The notes beneath the pieces are model-generated. The model saw only the letters and a program-made list of their open reading frames with translations. It did not search any database and was not told the origin of the DNA. Position numbers and translations under genes: made by a program. A stretch of DNA of 64,000 nt, taken from Balaenoptera acutorostrata (Eukaryota; Chordata; Mammalia; Artiodactyla; Balaenopteridae). The stretch is from positions 1 to 64,000 of the forward strand of contig NW_026646048.1 in NCBI RefSeq assembly GCF_949987535.1, in the 5' to 3' direction. Positions 36,914 through 49,225 of the stretch are shown here, piece by piece (position 1 is the first letter of the stretch; each line of letters starts with the position of its first letter).

Positions 36914-38671
36914 GGAAACAGATTTCAGGAGGTAGATTCGAATCGCCTTGAAAGCACATGAAAAGCGGCAAAACGTGGACAATGATGCCCTTGGCCAAAA
37001 AGGGCGTATGCGTTTTTTCCTGAATATATTCAGGAAAAAACGCATACGCCCTTTTTGGCCAACCAAGCAACCTGGAAAGGCCAATCAGCGCTCCAACGAA
37101 GTCTCGCTTCCCAGCGGGCAAAAGGGCCATGCGGAAAAAAGTGTCCAAACCAGAAATGCAGGACCGGCCATGGAGAAATGGGAGCCTTGCTACGCTGATG
37201 GGTGGGATGTAAATTGCCAACAGCCACTCTGGAGAAGTGTACGGTGTGTTCTGAAACATCTAAAAAACACAGCTTGGAGAGCATAGGGCACTTCCCCACA
37301 TGGGCGTATAAATTGGGAAAACTAAAAATCAGCAAGACACAGGCACCCCAAAGTTTAGGGCTGCTCTGTTGACAAGAACCCCCACTTCATTACACCTTAA
37401 ATATCCTAGGAAAGAGAAAAATGGATAAAGAAGTTGTGGTCCTCATGTACAATGGAATATCACTCAGCCATGAAATCAACGTCATAAGGCTAGTAGCAGC
37501 ACGATGAGTGGATTTAGGTACGACGATTCTAAGTGAAATAAGTCACACAGAAAAAGACACTTATCCTAAGTTATCACTTCTAGAGGGAATGTAAAAACCG
37601 CTACACTTGAACTGAATTACAAAACAGAACAGAGTCACACGTTTAGGAAACACACTACGGCTGCTGAACGGGAAAGGTGAGGTGGGGTGATGCATAAATC
37701 AAGGGTTTCAAATTGGCTCAGATAACGTTCCATAAACCCAATATGTAAGAGACAAGACCTATTCCTTTTTCAGTGAACTGGACTCAACACCCCCTATTCA
37801 CCGCACAAGAATATATCTGACTAGTAAGAATCTTCAAAGCTATGTATTGATATCTCTCTGTAAGTGAGTCAAGGGGGTGTAAAGCGGCATAAACACAGCC
37901 GTGAAAAGCAGCTAAACCCCATTATAAAAATAAATTACTTTTCAAAACCCGTGAAACAAAGACAGTGAAAGAGAGAGAAATTCTTACAAAATTCGTTCAG
38001 GGGCTGTGATGCAACCTGGATTGACCATATCTAGACCCACAGCTGATTGAGACATAAGGGTGGACACTCTTGCGGCTGAGAGTTTCGGTGAGGTTGGGTG
38101 AGCCAACGCAGACCCTTTCAAGTAATACTGCATGGTACCCATCCCATGGGTCTCAAATCTCCAGGTTCAAGGGCATCTTCCTACATCGAAAACAGGCATG
38201 AGAAACCCAGAAGATGGTACACCGTGTGATCGGGAAAGGTTTCTAAAACGCACCTCATTTCTCATCTCCTTTGCTCGGGTTCGCCATTCCAGCCGATTTA
38301 CTAGCCATCTCCCTCCTTGGAGAATCAGCACCTTTAACCTCCTGTTCCGTACAGGTTGCAATTTGTCCTGAGGATGAACGGGAAGAGGGGGAAACAATGA
38401 GAGACTAGCTCTAGGTGTTGGGACAGGCACAGGTCACTCTATTTTCCCATCAGGAAGAAGAATTAAGCACAAGCTCAGCCTGACCCCAGAACCAGAAGAG
38501 GGCCTGAAGCAATCCTGCGCTTTTGCGGGCAGCTCCCAAAAAAGCGAGTTGAAAAATGGAGCTCAGGGGCACTGCAATTCACAAACCTGCAGAGTTTTAA
38601 ATGATACCTCTCGTCCACAAATATATTAAGGGAAGGCAACGAAGAGGCTTTGAAAGCAAGGCAGAATTGCA
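36914..38671 (+). repeat. Satellite unit 22 (1,758 bp)
   Basis: One base short in CTGACCCCAGAACC near 38480 (CTGCCCCCCAGAACC elsewhere). Others: CCAACGAAG, CTTCCCCACATGG, CCTAAGTTATC, CACTACGGC, ATTGGCTC, GATAACG, CAAAGCTATG, CTTGCGGCTG. The palindrome at 36991-37062 is perfect. Confidence 0.97.
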
Positions 38672-40430
38672 GGAAACAGATTTCAGGAGGTAGATTCGAA
38701 TCGCCTTGAAAGCACATGAAAAGCGGCAAAACGTGGACAATGATGCCCTTGGCCAAAAAGGGCGTATGCGTTTTTTCCTGAATATATTCAGGAAAAAACG
38801 CACACGCCCTTTTTGGCCAACCAAGCAACCTGGAAAGGCCAATCAGCGCTCCAAAGAAGTCTCGCTTCCCAGCGGGCAAAAGGGCTATGCGGAAAAAAGT
38901 GTCCAAACCAGAAATGCAGGACCGGCCATGGAGAAATGGGAGCCTTGCTACGCTGATGGGTGGGATGTAAATTGCCAGCAGCCACTCTGGAGAAGTGTAC
39001 GGTGTGTTCTGAAACATCTAAAAAACACAGCTTTGAGAGCATAGGGCACTTCCACTCATGGGCGTATAAATTGGGAAAACTAAAAGTCAGCAAGACACAG
39101 GCACCCCAAAGTTTAGGGCTGCTCTGTTGACAAGAACCCCCACTTCATTACACCTTAAATATCCTAGGAAAGTGAAAAATGGATAAAGAAGTTGGGGTCC
39201 TCATGTACAATGGAATATCACTCAGCCATGAAATCAACGTGATAAGGCTAGTAGCAGCACGAAGAGTGGATTTAGGTACGACGATTCTAAGTGAAATAAG
39301 TCACACAGAAAAAGACACTTATCATAAGATATCACTTCTAGAGGGAATGTAAAAACCGCTACACTTGAACTGAATTACAAAACAGAACAGAGTCACACGT
39401 TTAGGAAACACACTACGGCTGCTGAACGGGAAAGGTGAGGTGGGGTGATGCATAAAACAAGGGTTTCAAATTAGCTCAGATACCGTTCCATAAACCCAAT
39501 ATGTAAGAGACAAGACCTATTCCTTTTTCAGTGAACTGGACTCAACACCCCCTATTCACCGCACAAGAATATATCTGACTAGTAAGAATCTTCAAACCTA
39601 TGTATTGATATCTCTCTGTAAGTGAGTCAAGGGGGTGTAAAGCGGCATAAACACAGCCGTGAAAAGCAGCTAAACCCCATTATAAAAATAAATTACTTTT
39701 CAAAACCCGTGAAACAAAGACAGTGAAAGAGAGAGAAATTCTTACAAAATTCGTTCAGGGGCTGTGATGCAACCTGGATTGACCATATCTAGACCCACAG
39801 CTGATTGAGACATAAGGGTGGACACTCTTGCGGCTGAGAGGTTCGGTGAGGTTGGGTGAGCCAACGCAGACCCTTTCAAGTAATACTGCATGGTACCCAT
39901 CCCATGGGTCCCAAATCTCCAGGTTCAAGGGCATCTTCCTACGTCGAAAACAGGCATGAGAAACCCAGAAGATGGTACACCGTGTGATCGGGAAAGGTTT
40001 CTAAAACGCACCTCATTTCTCATCTCCTTTGCTCGGGTTCGCCATTCCAGCCGATTTACTAGCCATCTCCCTCCTTGGAGAATCAGCACCTTTAACCTCC
40101 TGTTCCGTACAGGTTGCAATTTGTCCTGAGGATGAACGGGAAGAGGGGGAACCAATGAGAGACTAGCTCTAGGTGTTGGGACAGGCACAGGTCACTCTAT
40201 TTTCCCATCAGGAAGAAGAATTAAGCACAAGCTCAGCCTGCCCCCCAGAACCAGAAGAGGGCCTGAAGCAATCCTGCGCTTTTGCGGCCAGCTCCCAAAA
40301 AAGCGAGTTGAAAAATGGAGCTCAGGGGCACTGCAATTCACAAACCTGCAGAGTTTTCAATGATACCTCTCGTCCACAAATATATTAAGGGAAGGCAACG
40401 AAGAGGCTTTGAAAGCAAGGCAGAATTGCA
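38672..40430 (+). repeat. Satellite unit 23 (1,759 bp)
   Basis: Private changes: GGGCTATGC, GCCAGCAGCC, GCTTTGAGAG, AAAAGTCAG, AAAGTGAAAAATGG, AACGTGATAAG, CGAAGAGTGG and GTTTTCAATGAT. It shares CACTACGGC and CTTGCGGCTG with unit 22. The palindrome's right arm is mutated. Confidence 0.97.
38749..38820. repeat. Palindrome copy with one right-arm substitution, unit 23
   Basis: CGCACACGCCC replaces CGCATACGCCC in the right arm. The resulting C against A is uncompensated. Confidence 0.95.
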
Positions 40431-42189
40431 GGAAACAGATTTCAGGAGGTAGATTCGAATCGCCTTGAAAGCACATGAAAAGCGGCAAAACGTGGACAAT
40501 GATGCCCTTGGCCAAAAAGGGCGTATGCGTTTTTTCCTGAATATATTCAGGAAAAAACGCATACGCCCTTTTTGGCCAACCAAGCAACCTGGACAGGCCA
40601 ATCAGCGCTCCAAAGAAGTCTCGCTTCCCAGCGGGCAAAAGGGCCATGCGGAAAAAAGTGTCCAAACCAGAAATGCAGGACCGGCCATGGAGAAATGGGA
40701 GCCTTGCTACGCTGATGGGTGGGATGTAAATTGCCAACAGCCACTCTGGAGAAGTGTACGGTGTGTTCTGAAACATCTAAAAAACACAGCTTGGAGAGCA
40801 TAGGGCACTTCCACTCATGGGCGTATAAATTGGGAAAACTAAAAATCAGCAAGACACAGGCACCCCAAAGTTTAGGGCTGCTCTGTTGACAAGAACCCCC
40901 ACTTCATTACACCTTAAATATCCTAGGAAAGAGAAAAATGGATAAAGAAGTTGGGGTCCTCATGTACAATGGAATATCACTCAGCCATGAAATCAACGTC
41001 ATAAGGCTAGTAGCAGCACGATGAGTGGATTTAGGTACGACGATTCTAAGTGAAATAAGTCACACAGAAAAAGACACTTATCATAAGATATCACTTCTAG
41101 AGGGAATGTAAAAACCGCTACACTTGAACTGAATTACAAAACAGAACAGAGTCACACGTTTAGGAAACACACTACGGCTGCTGAACGGGAAAGGTGAGGT
41201 GGGGTGATGCATAAAACAAGGGTTTCAAATTTGCTCAGATACCGTTCCATAAACCCAATATGTAAGAGACAAGACCTATTCCTTTTTCAGTGAACTGGAC
41301 TCAACACCCCCTATTCACCGCACAAGAATATATCTTACTAGTAAGAATCTTCAAACCTATGTATTGATATCTCTCTGTAAGTGAGTCAAGGGGGTGTAAA
41401 GCGGCATAAACACAGCCGTGAAAAGCAGCTAAACCCCATTATAAAAATAAATTACTTTTCAAAACCCGTGAAACAAAGACAGTGAAAGAGAGAGAAATTC
41501 TTACAAAATTCGTTCAGGGGCTGTGATGCAACCTGGATTGACCATATCTAGACCCACAGCTGATTGAGACATAAGGGTGGATACTCTTGGGGCTGAGAGG
41601 TTCGGTGAGGTTGGGTGAGCCAACGCAGACCCTTTCAAGTAATACTGCATGGTACCCATCCCATGGGTCCCAAATCTCCAGGTTCAAGGGCATCTTCCTA
41701 CGTCGAAAACAGGCATGAGAAACCCAGAAGATGGTACACCGTGTGATCGGGAAAGGTTTCTAAAACGCACCTCATTTCTCATCTCCTTTGCTCGGGTTCG
41801 CCATTCCAGCCGATTTACTAGCCATCTCCCTCCTTGGAGAATCAGCACCTTTAACCTCCTGTTCCGTACAGGTTGCCATTTGTCCTGAGGATGAACGGGA
41901 AGAGGGGGAACCAATGAGAGACTAGCTCTAGGTGTTGGGACAGGCACAGGTCACTCTATTTTCCCATCAGGAAGAAGAATTAAGCACAAGCTCAGCCTGC
42001 CCCCCAGAACCAGAAGAGGGCCTGAAGCAATCCTGTGCTTTTGCGGCCAGCTCCCAAAAGAGCGAGTTGAAAAATGGAGCTCAGGGGCACTGCAATTCAC
42101 AAACCTGCAGAGTTTTAAATGATACCTCTCGTCCACAAATATATTAAGGGAAGGCAACGAAGAGGCTTTGAAAGCAAGGCAGAATTGCA
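40431..42189 (+). repeat. Satellite unit 24 (1,759 bp)
   Basis: Private CTGGACAGG, AAATTTGCTC, ATCTTACTAG, GGATACTC, CCTGTGCTTTT and CAAAAGAGCG. It shares GTTGGGGTCC and CACTACGGC with unit 23. The palindrome at 40508-40579 is perfect. Confidence 0.97.
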
Positions 42190-43948
42190 GGAAACAGATT
42201 TCAGGAGGTAGATTCGAATCACCTTGAAAGCACATGAAAAGCGGCAAAACGTGGACAATGATGCCCTTGGCCAAAAAGGGCGTATGCGTTTTTTCCTGAA
42301 TATATTCAGGAAAAAACGCATACGCCCTTTTTGGCCAACCAAGCAACCTGGAAAGGCCAATCAGCGCTCCAAAGAAGTCTCGCTTCCCAGCGGGCAAAAG
42401 GGCCTTGCGGAAAAAAGTGTCCAAACCAGAAATGCAGGACCGGCCATGGAGAAATGGGAGCCTTGCTACGCTGATGGGTGGGATGTAAATTGCCAACAGC
42501 CACTCTGGAGAAGTGTATGGTGTGTTCTGAAACATCTAAAAAACACAGCTTGGAGAGCATAGGGCACTTCCACTCATGGGCGTATAAATTGGGAAAACGA
42601 AAAATCAGCAAGACACAGGCACCCCAAAGTTTAGGGCTGCTCTGTTGACAAGAACCCCCACTTCATTACACCTTAAATATCCTAGGAAAGAGAAAAATGG
42701 ATAAAGAAGTTGGGGTCCTCATGTACAATGGAATATCACTCAGCCATGAAATCAACGTCATAAGGCTAGTAGCAGCACGATGAGTGGATTTAGGTACGAC
42801 GATTCTAAGTGAAATAAGTCACACAGAAAAAGACACTTATCATAAGATATCACTTCGAGAGGGAATGTAAAAACCGCTACACTTGAACTGAATTACAAAA
42901 CTGAACAGAGTCACACGTTTAGAAAACACACTAAGGCTGCTGAACGGGCAAGGTGAGGTGGGGTGATGCATAAAACAAGGGTTTCAAATTAGCTCAGATA
43001 CCGTTCCATAAACCCAATATGTAAGAGACAAGACCTATTCCTTTTTCAGTGAACTGGACTCAACACCCCCTATTCACCGCACAAGAATATATCTGACTAG
43101 TAAGAATCTTCAAACCTATGTATTGATATCTCTCTGTAAGTGAGTCAACGGGGTGTAAAGCGGCATAAACACAGCCGTGAAAAGCAGCTAAACACCATTA
43201 TACAAATAAATTACTTTTCAAAACCCGTGAAACAAAGACAGTGAAAGAGAGAGAAATTCTTACAAAATTCGTTCAGGGGCTGTGATGCAACCTGGATTGA
43301 CCATATCTAGACCCACAGCTGATTGAGACATAAGGGTGGACACTCTTGGGGCTGAGAGGTTCGGTGAGGTTGGGTGAGCCAACGCAGACCCTTTCAAGTA
43401 ATACTGCATGGTACCCATCCCATGGGTCCCAAATCTCCAGGTTCAAGGGCATCTTCCTACGTCGAAAACAGGCATGAGAAACCCAGAAGATGGTACACCG
43501 TGTGATCGGGAAAGGTTTCTAAAACGCACCTCATTTCTCATCTCCTTTGCTCGGGTTCGCCATTCCAGCCGATTTACTAGCCATCTCCCTCCTTGGAGAA
43601 TCAGCACCTTTAACCTCCTGTTCCGTACAGGTTGCAATTTGTCCTGAGGATGAACGGGAAGAGGGGGAACCAATGAGAGACTAGCTCTAGGTGTTGGGAC
43701 AGGCACAGGTCACTCTATTTTCCCATCAGGAAGAAGAATTAAGCACAAGCTCAGCCTGCCCCCCAGAACCAGAAGAGGGCCTGAAGCAATCCTGCGCATT
43801 TGCGGCCAGCTCCCAAAAAAGCGAGTTGAAAAATGGAGCTCAGGGGCCCTGCAATTCACAAACCTGCAGAGTTTTAAATGATACCTCTCGTCCACAAATA
43901 TATTAAGGGAAGGCAACGAAGAGGCTTTGAAAGCAAGGCAGAATTGCA
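42190..43948 (+). repeat. Satellite unit 25 (1,759 bp), mosaic
   Basis: Left-type states reappear here amid right-type units: CACTTCGAGAGG, TACAAATAAATT, GCATTTGC and GGCCCTGC, while CTCTGTAAG and TTACAAAATTCG stay right-type. Private: GGCCTTGCGG, GTGTATGGTG, AAAACTGAAC, CTAAGGCTGC, GGGCAAGG, GTCAACGGGG. The palindrome at 42267-42338 is perfect. Confidence 0.97.
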
Positions 43949-45707
43949 GGAAACAGATTTCAGGAGGTAGATTCGAATCGCCTTGAAAGCACATGAAAAG
44001 CGGCAAAACGTGGACAATGATGCCCTTGGCCAAAAAGGGCGTATGCGTTTTTTCCTGAATATATTCAGGAAAAAATGCATACGCCCTTTTTGGCCAACCA
44101 AGCAACCTGGAAAGGCCAATCAGCGCTCCAAAGAAGTCTCGCTTCCCAGCGGGCAAAAGGGCCATGCGGAAAAAAGTGTCCAAACCAGAAATGCAGGACC
44201 GGCCATGGAGAAATGGGAGCCTTGCTACGCTGATGGGTGGGATGTAAATTGCCAACAGCCACTCTGGAGAAGTGTACGGTGTGTTCTGAAACATCTAAAA
44301 AACACAGCTTGGAGAGCATAGGGCACTTCCACTCATGGGCGTATAAATTGGGAAAACTAAAAATCAGCAAGACACAGGCACCCCAAAGTTTAGGGCTGCT
44401 CTGTTGACAAGAACCCCCACTTCATTACACCTTAAATATCCTAGGAAAGAGAAAAATGGATAAAGAAGTTGTGGTCCTCATGTACAATGGAATATCACTC
44501 AGCCATGAAATCAACGTCATAAGGCTAGTAGCAGCACGATGAGTGGATTTAGGTACGACGATTCTAAGTGAAATAAGTCACACAGAAAAAGACACTTATC
44601 ATAAGATATCACTTCTAGAGGGAATGTAAAAACCGCTACACTTGAACTGAATTACAAAACAGAACAGAGTCACACATTTAGGAAACACACTACGGCTGCT
44701 GAACGGGAAAGGTGAGGTGGGGTGATGCATAAAACAAGGGTTTCAAATTAGCTCCGATACCGTTCCATAAACCCAATATGTAAGAGACAAGACCTATTCC
44801 TTTTTCAGTGAACTGGACTCAACACCCCCTATTCACCGCACAAGAATATATCTGACTAGTAAGAATCTTCAAACCTATGTATTGATATCTCTCTGTAAGT
44901 GAGTCAAGGGGGTGTAAAGCGGCATAAACACAGCCGTGAAAAGCAGCTAAACCCCATTATAAAAATAAATTACTTTTCAAAACCCGTGAAACAAAGACAG
45001 TGAAAGAGAGAGAAATTCTTACAAAATTCGTTCAGGGGCTGTGATGCAACCTGGATTGACCATATCTAGACCCACAGCTGATTGAGACATAAGGGTGGAC
45101 ACTCTTGGGGCTGAGAGGTTCGGTGAGGTTGGGTGAGCCAACGCAGACCCTTTCAAGTAATACTGCATGGTACCCATCCCATGGGTCCCAAATCTCCAGG
45201 TTCAAGGGCATCTTCCTACGTCGAAAACAGGCATGAGAAACCCAGAAGATGGTACACCGTGTGATCGGGAAAGGTTTCTAAAACGCACCTCATTTCTCAT
45301 CTCCTTTGCTCGGGTTCGCCATTCCAGCCGATTTACTAGCCATCTCCCTCCTTGGAGAATCAGCACCTTTAACCTCCTGTTCTGTACAGGTTGCAATTTG
45401 TCCTGAGGATGAACGGGAAGAGGGGGAACCAATGAGAGACTAGCTCTAGGTGTTGGGACAGGCACAGGTCACTCTATTTTCCCATCAGGAAGAAGAATTA
45501 AGCACAAGCTCAGCCTGCCCCCCAGAACCAGAAGAGGGCCTGAAGCAATCCTGCGCTTTTGCGGCCAGCTCCCAAAAAAGCGAGTTGAAAAATGGAGCTC
45601 AGGGGCACTGCAATTCACAAACCTGCAGAGTTTTAAATGATACCTCTCGTCCACAAATATATTAAGGGAAGGCTACGAAGAGGCTTTGAAAGCAAGGCAG
45701 AATTGCA
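43949..45707 (+). repeat. Satellite unit 26 (1,759 bp)
   Basis: Has CACACATTTAGG near 44672, CACTACGGC, GCTCCGATACC and TGTTCTGTACAGG near 45379. Its end holds GGCTACGAAG near 45671, which recurs at the end of unit 29, three units on. The palindrome's right arm is mutated. Confidence 0.97.
44026..44097. repeat. Palindrome copy with one right-arm substitution, unit 26
   Basis: AAAAAATGCATACG replaces AAAAAACGCATACG, a CpG to TpG type change in the right arm only. Confidence 0.95.
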
Positions 45708-47466
45708 GGAAACAGATTTCAGGAGGTAGATTCGAATCGCCTTGAAAGCATATGAAAAGCGGCAAAACGTGGACAATGATGCCCTTGGCCAAAAAGGGCG
45801 TATGCGTTTTTTCCTGAATATATTCAGGAAAAAACGCATACGCCCTTTTTGGCCAACCAAGCAACCTGGAAAGGCCAATCAGCGCTCCAAAGAAGTCTCG
45901 CTTCCCAGCGGGCAAAAGGGCCATGCGGAAAAAAGTGTCCAAACCAGAAATGCAGGACCGGCCATGGAGAAATGGGAGCCTTGCTACGCTGATGGGTGGG
46001 ATGTAAATTGCCAACAGCCACTCTGGAGAAGTGTACGGTGTGTTCTGAAACATCTAAAAAACACAGCTTGGAGAGCATAGGGCACTTCCACTCATGGGCG
46101 TATAAATTGGGAAAACTAAAAATCAGCAAGACACAGGCACCCCAAAGTTTAGGGCTGCTCTGTTGACAAGAACCCCCACTTCATTACACCTTAAATATCC
46201 TAGGAAAGAGAAAAATGGATAAAGAAGTTGGGGTCCTCATGTACAATGGAATATCACTCAGCCATGAAATCCACGTCATAAGGCTAGTAGCAGCACGATG
46301 AGTGGATTTAGGTACGACGATTCTAAGTGAAATAAGTCACACAGAAAAAGACACTTATCATAAGATATCACTTCTAGAGGGAATGTAAAAACCGCTACAC
46401 TTGAACTGAATTGCAAAACAGAACAGAGTCACACGTTTAGGAAACACACTACGGCTGCTGAATGGGAAAGGTGAGGTGGGGTGATGCATAAAACAAGGGT
46501 TTCAAATTAGCTCCGATACCGTTCCATAAACCCAATATGTAAGAGACAAGACCTATTCCTTTTTTAGTGAACTGGACTCAACACCCCCTATTCACCGCAC
46601 AAGAATATATCTGACTAGTAAGAATCTTCAAACCTATGTATTGATATCTCTCTGTAAGTGAGTCAAGGGGGTGTAAAGCGGCATAAACACAGCCGTGAAA
46701 AGCAGCTAAACCCCATTATAAAAATAAATTACTTTTCAAAACCCGTGAAACAAAGACAGTGAAAGAGAGAGAAATTCTTACAAAATTCGTTCAGGGGCTG
46801 TGATGCAACCTGGATTGACCATATCTAGACCCACAGCTGATTGAGACATAAGGGTGGACACTCTTGGGGCTGAGAGGTTCGGTGAGGTTGGGTGAGCCAA
46901 CGCAGACCCTTTCAAGTAATACTGCATGGTACCCATCCCATGGGTCCCAAATCTCCAGGTTCAAGGGCATCTTCCTACGTCGAAAACAGGCATGAGAAAC
47001 CCAGAAGATGGTACACCGTGTGATCGGGAAAGGTTTCTAAAACGCACCTCATTTCTCATCTCCTTTGCTCGGGTTCGCCATTCCAGCCGATTTACTAGCC
47101 ATCTCCCTCCTTGGAGAATCAGCACCTTTACCCTCCTGTTCCGTACAGGTTGCAATTTGTCCTGAGGATGAACGGGAAGAGGGGGAACCAATGAGAGACT
47201 ACTTCCAGGGGTTGGGACAGGCACAGGTCACTCTATTTTCCCATCAGGAAGAAGAATTAAGCACAAGCTCAGCCTGCCCCCCAGAACCAGAAGAGGGCCT
47301 GAAGCAATCCTGCGCTTTTGCGGCCAGCTCCCAAAAAAGCGAGTTGAAAAATGGAGCTCAGGGGCACTGCAATTCACAAACCTGCAGAGTTTTAAATGAT
47401 ACCTCTCGTCCACAAATATATTAAGGGAAGGCAACGAAGAGGCTTTGAAAGCAAGGCAGAATTGCA
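45708..47466 (+). repeat. Satellite unit 27 (1,759 bp), HOR type A
   Basis: Type A marks: AATCCACG, GAATTGC, CTGAATGGG near 46458, GCTCCGATACC, TTTTTTAGTG near 46560, TTACCCTCC near 47128 and GACTACTTCCAGGGGTTGG near 47196. Private GCATATGAAAAG near 45768. The palindrome at 45785-45856 is perfect. Confidence 0.97.
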
Positions 47467-49225
47467 GGAAACAGATTTCAGGAGGTAGATTCGAATCACC
47501 TTGAAAGCACATGAAAAGCGGCAAAACGTGGACAATGATGCCCTTGGCCAAAAAGGGCGTATGCGTTTTTTCCTGAATATATTCAGGAAAAAACGCATAC
47601 GCCCTTTTTGGCCAACCAAGCAACCTGGAAAGGCCAATCAGCGCTCCAAAGAAGTCTCGCTTCCCAGTGGGCAAAAGGGCCATGCGGAAAAAAGTCTCCA
47701 AACCAGAAATGCAGGACCGGCCATGGAGAAATGGGAGCCTTGCTACGCTGATGGGTGGGATGTAAATTGCCAACAGCCACTCTGGAGAAGTGTACGGTGT
47801 GTTCTGAAACATCTAAAAAACACAGCTTGGAGAGCATAGGGCACTTCCACTCATGGGCGTATAAATTGGGAAAACTAAAAATCAGCAAGACACAGGCACC
47901 CCAAAGTTTAGGGCTGCTCTGTTGACAAGAACCCCCACTTCATTACACCTTAAATATCCTAGGAAAGAGAAAAATGGATAAAGAAGTTGTGGTCCTCATG
48001 TACAATGGAATATCACTCAGCCATGAAATCAACGTCATAAGGCTAGTAGCAGCACGATGAGTGGATTTAGGTACGACGATTCTAAGTGAAATAAGTCACA
48101 CAGAAAAAGACACTTATCATAAGATATCACTTCTAGAGGGAATGTAAAAACCGCTACACTTGAACTGAATTGCAAAACAGAACAGAGTCACACGTTTAGG
48201 AAACACACTATGGCTGCTGAACGGGAAAGGTGAGGTGGGGTGATGCATAAAACAAGGGTTTCAAATTAGCTCAGATACCGTTCCATAAACCCAATATGTA
48301 AGAGACAAGACCTATTCCTTTTTCAGTGAACTGGACTCAACACCCCCTATTCACCGCACAAGAATATATCTGACTAGTAAGAATCTTCAAACCTATGTAT
48401 TGATATCTCTCTGTAAGTGAGTCAAGGGGGTGTAAAGCGGCATAAACACAGCCGTGAAAAGCAGCTAAACCCCATTATAAAAATAAATTACTTTTCAAAA
48501 CCCGTGAAACAAAGACAGTGAAAGAGAGAGAAATTCTTACAAAATTCGTTCAGGGGCTGTGATGCAACCTGGATTGACCATATCTAGACCCACAGCTGAT
48601 TGAGACATAAGGGTGGACACTCTTGCGGCTGAGAGGTTCGGTGAGGTTGGGTGAGCCAACGCAGACCCTTTCAAGTAATACTGCCTGGTACCCATCCCAT
48701 GGGTCCCAAATCTCCAGGTTCAAGGGCATCTTCCTACATCGAAAACAGGCATGAGAAACCCAGAAGATGGTACACCGTGTGATCGGGAAAGGTTTCTAAA
48801 ACGCACCTCATTTCTCATCTCCTTTGCTCGGGTTCGCCTTTCCAGCCGATTTACTAGCCATCTCCCTCCTTGGAGAATCAGCACCTTTAACCTCCTGTTC
48901 CGTACAGGTTGCAATTTGTCCTGAGGATGAACGGGAAGAGGGGGAACCAATGAGAGACTAGCTCTAGGTGTTGGGACAGGCACAGGTCACTCTATTTTCC
49001 CATCAGGAAGAAGAATTAAGCACAAGCTCAGCCTGCCCCCCAGAACCAGAAGAGGGCCTGAAGCAATCCTGCGCTTTTGCGGTCAGCTCCCAAAAAAGCG
49101 AGTTGAAAAATGGAGCTCAGGGGCACTGCAATTCACAAACCTGCAGAGTTTTAAATGATACCTCTCGTCCACAAATATATTAAGGGAAGGCAACGAAGAG
49201 GCTTTGAAAGCAAGGCAGAATTGCA
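47467..49225 (+). repeat. Satellite unit 28 (1,759 bp), HOR type B
   Basis: Type B marks: ATCACCTTGAAAG, CCCAGTGGG near 47664, TACTGCCTGG, ACATCG, CGCCTTTCC near 48836 and GCGGTCAGC near 49079. Private AAAGTCTCC near 47693. The palindrome at 47544-47615 is perfect. Confidence 0.97.
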
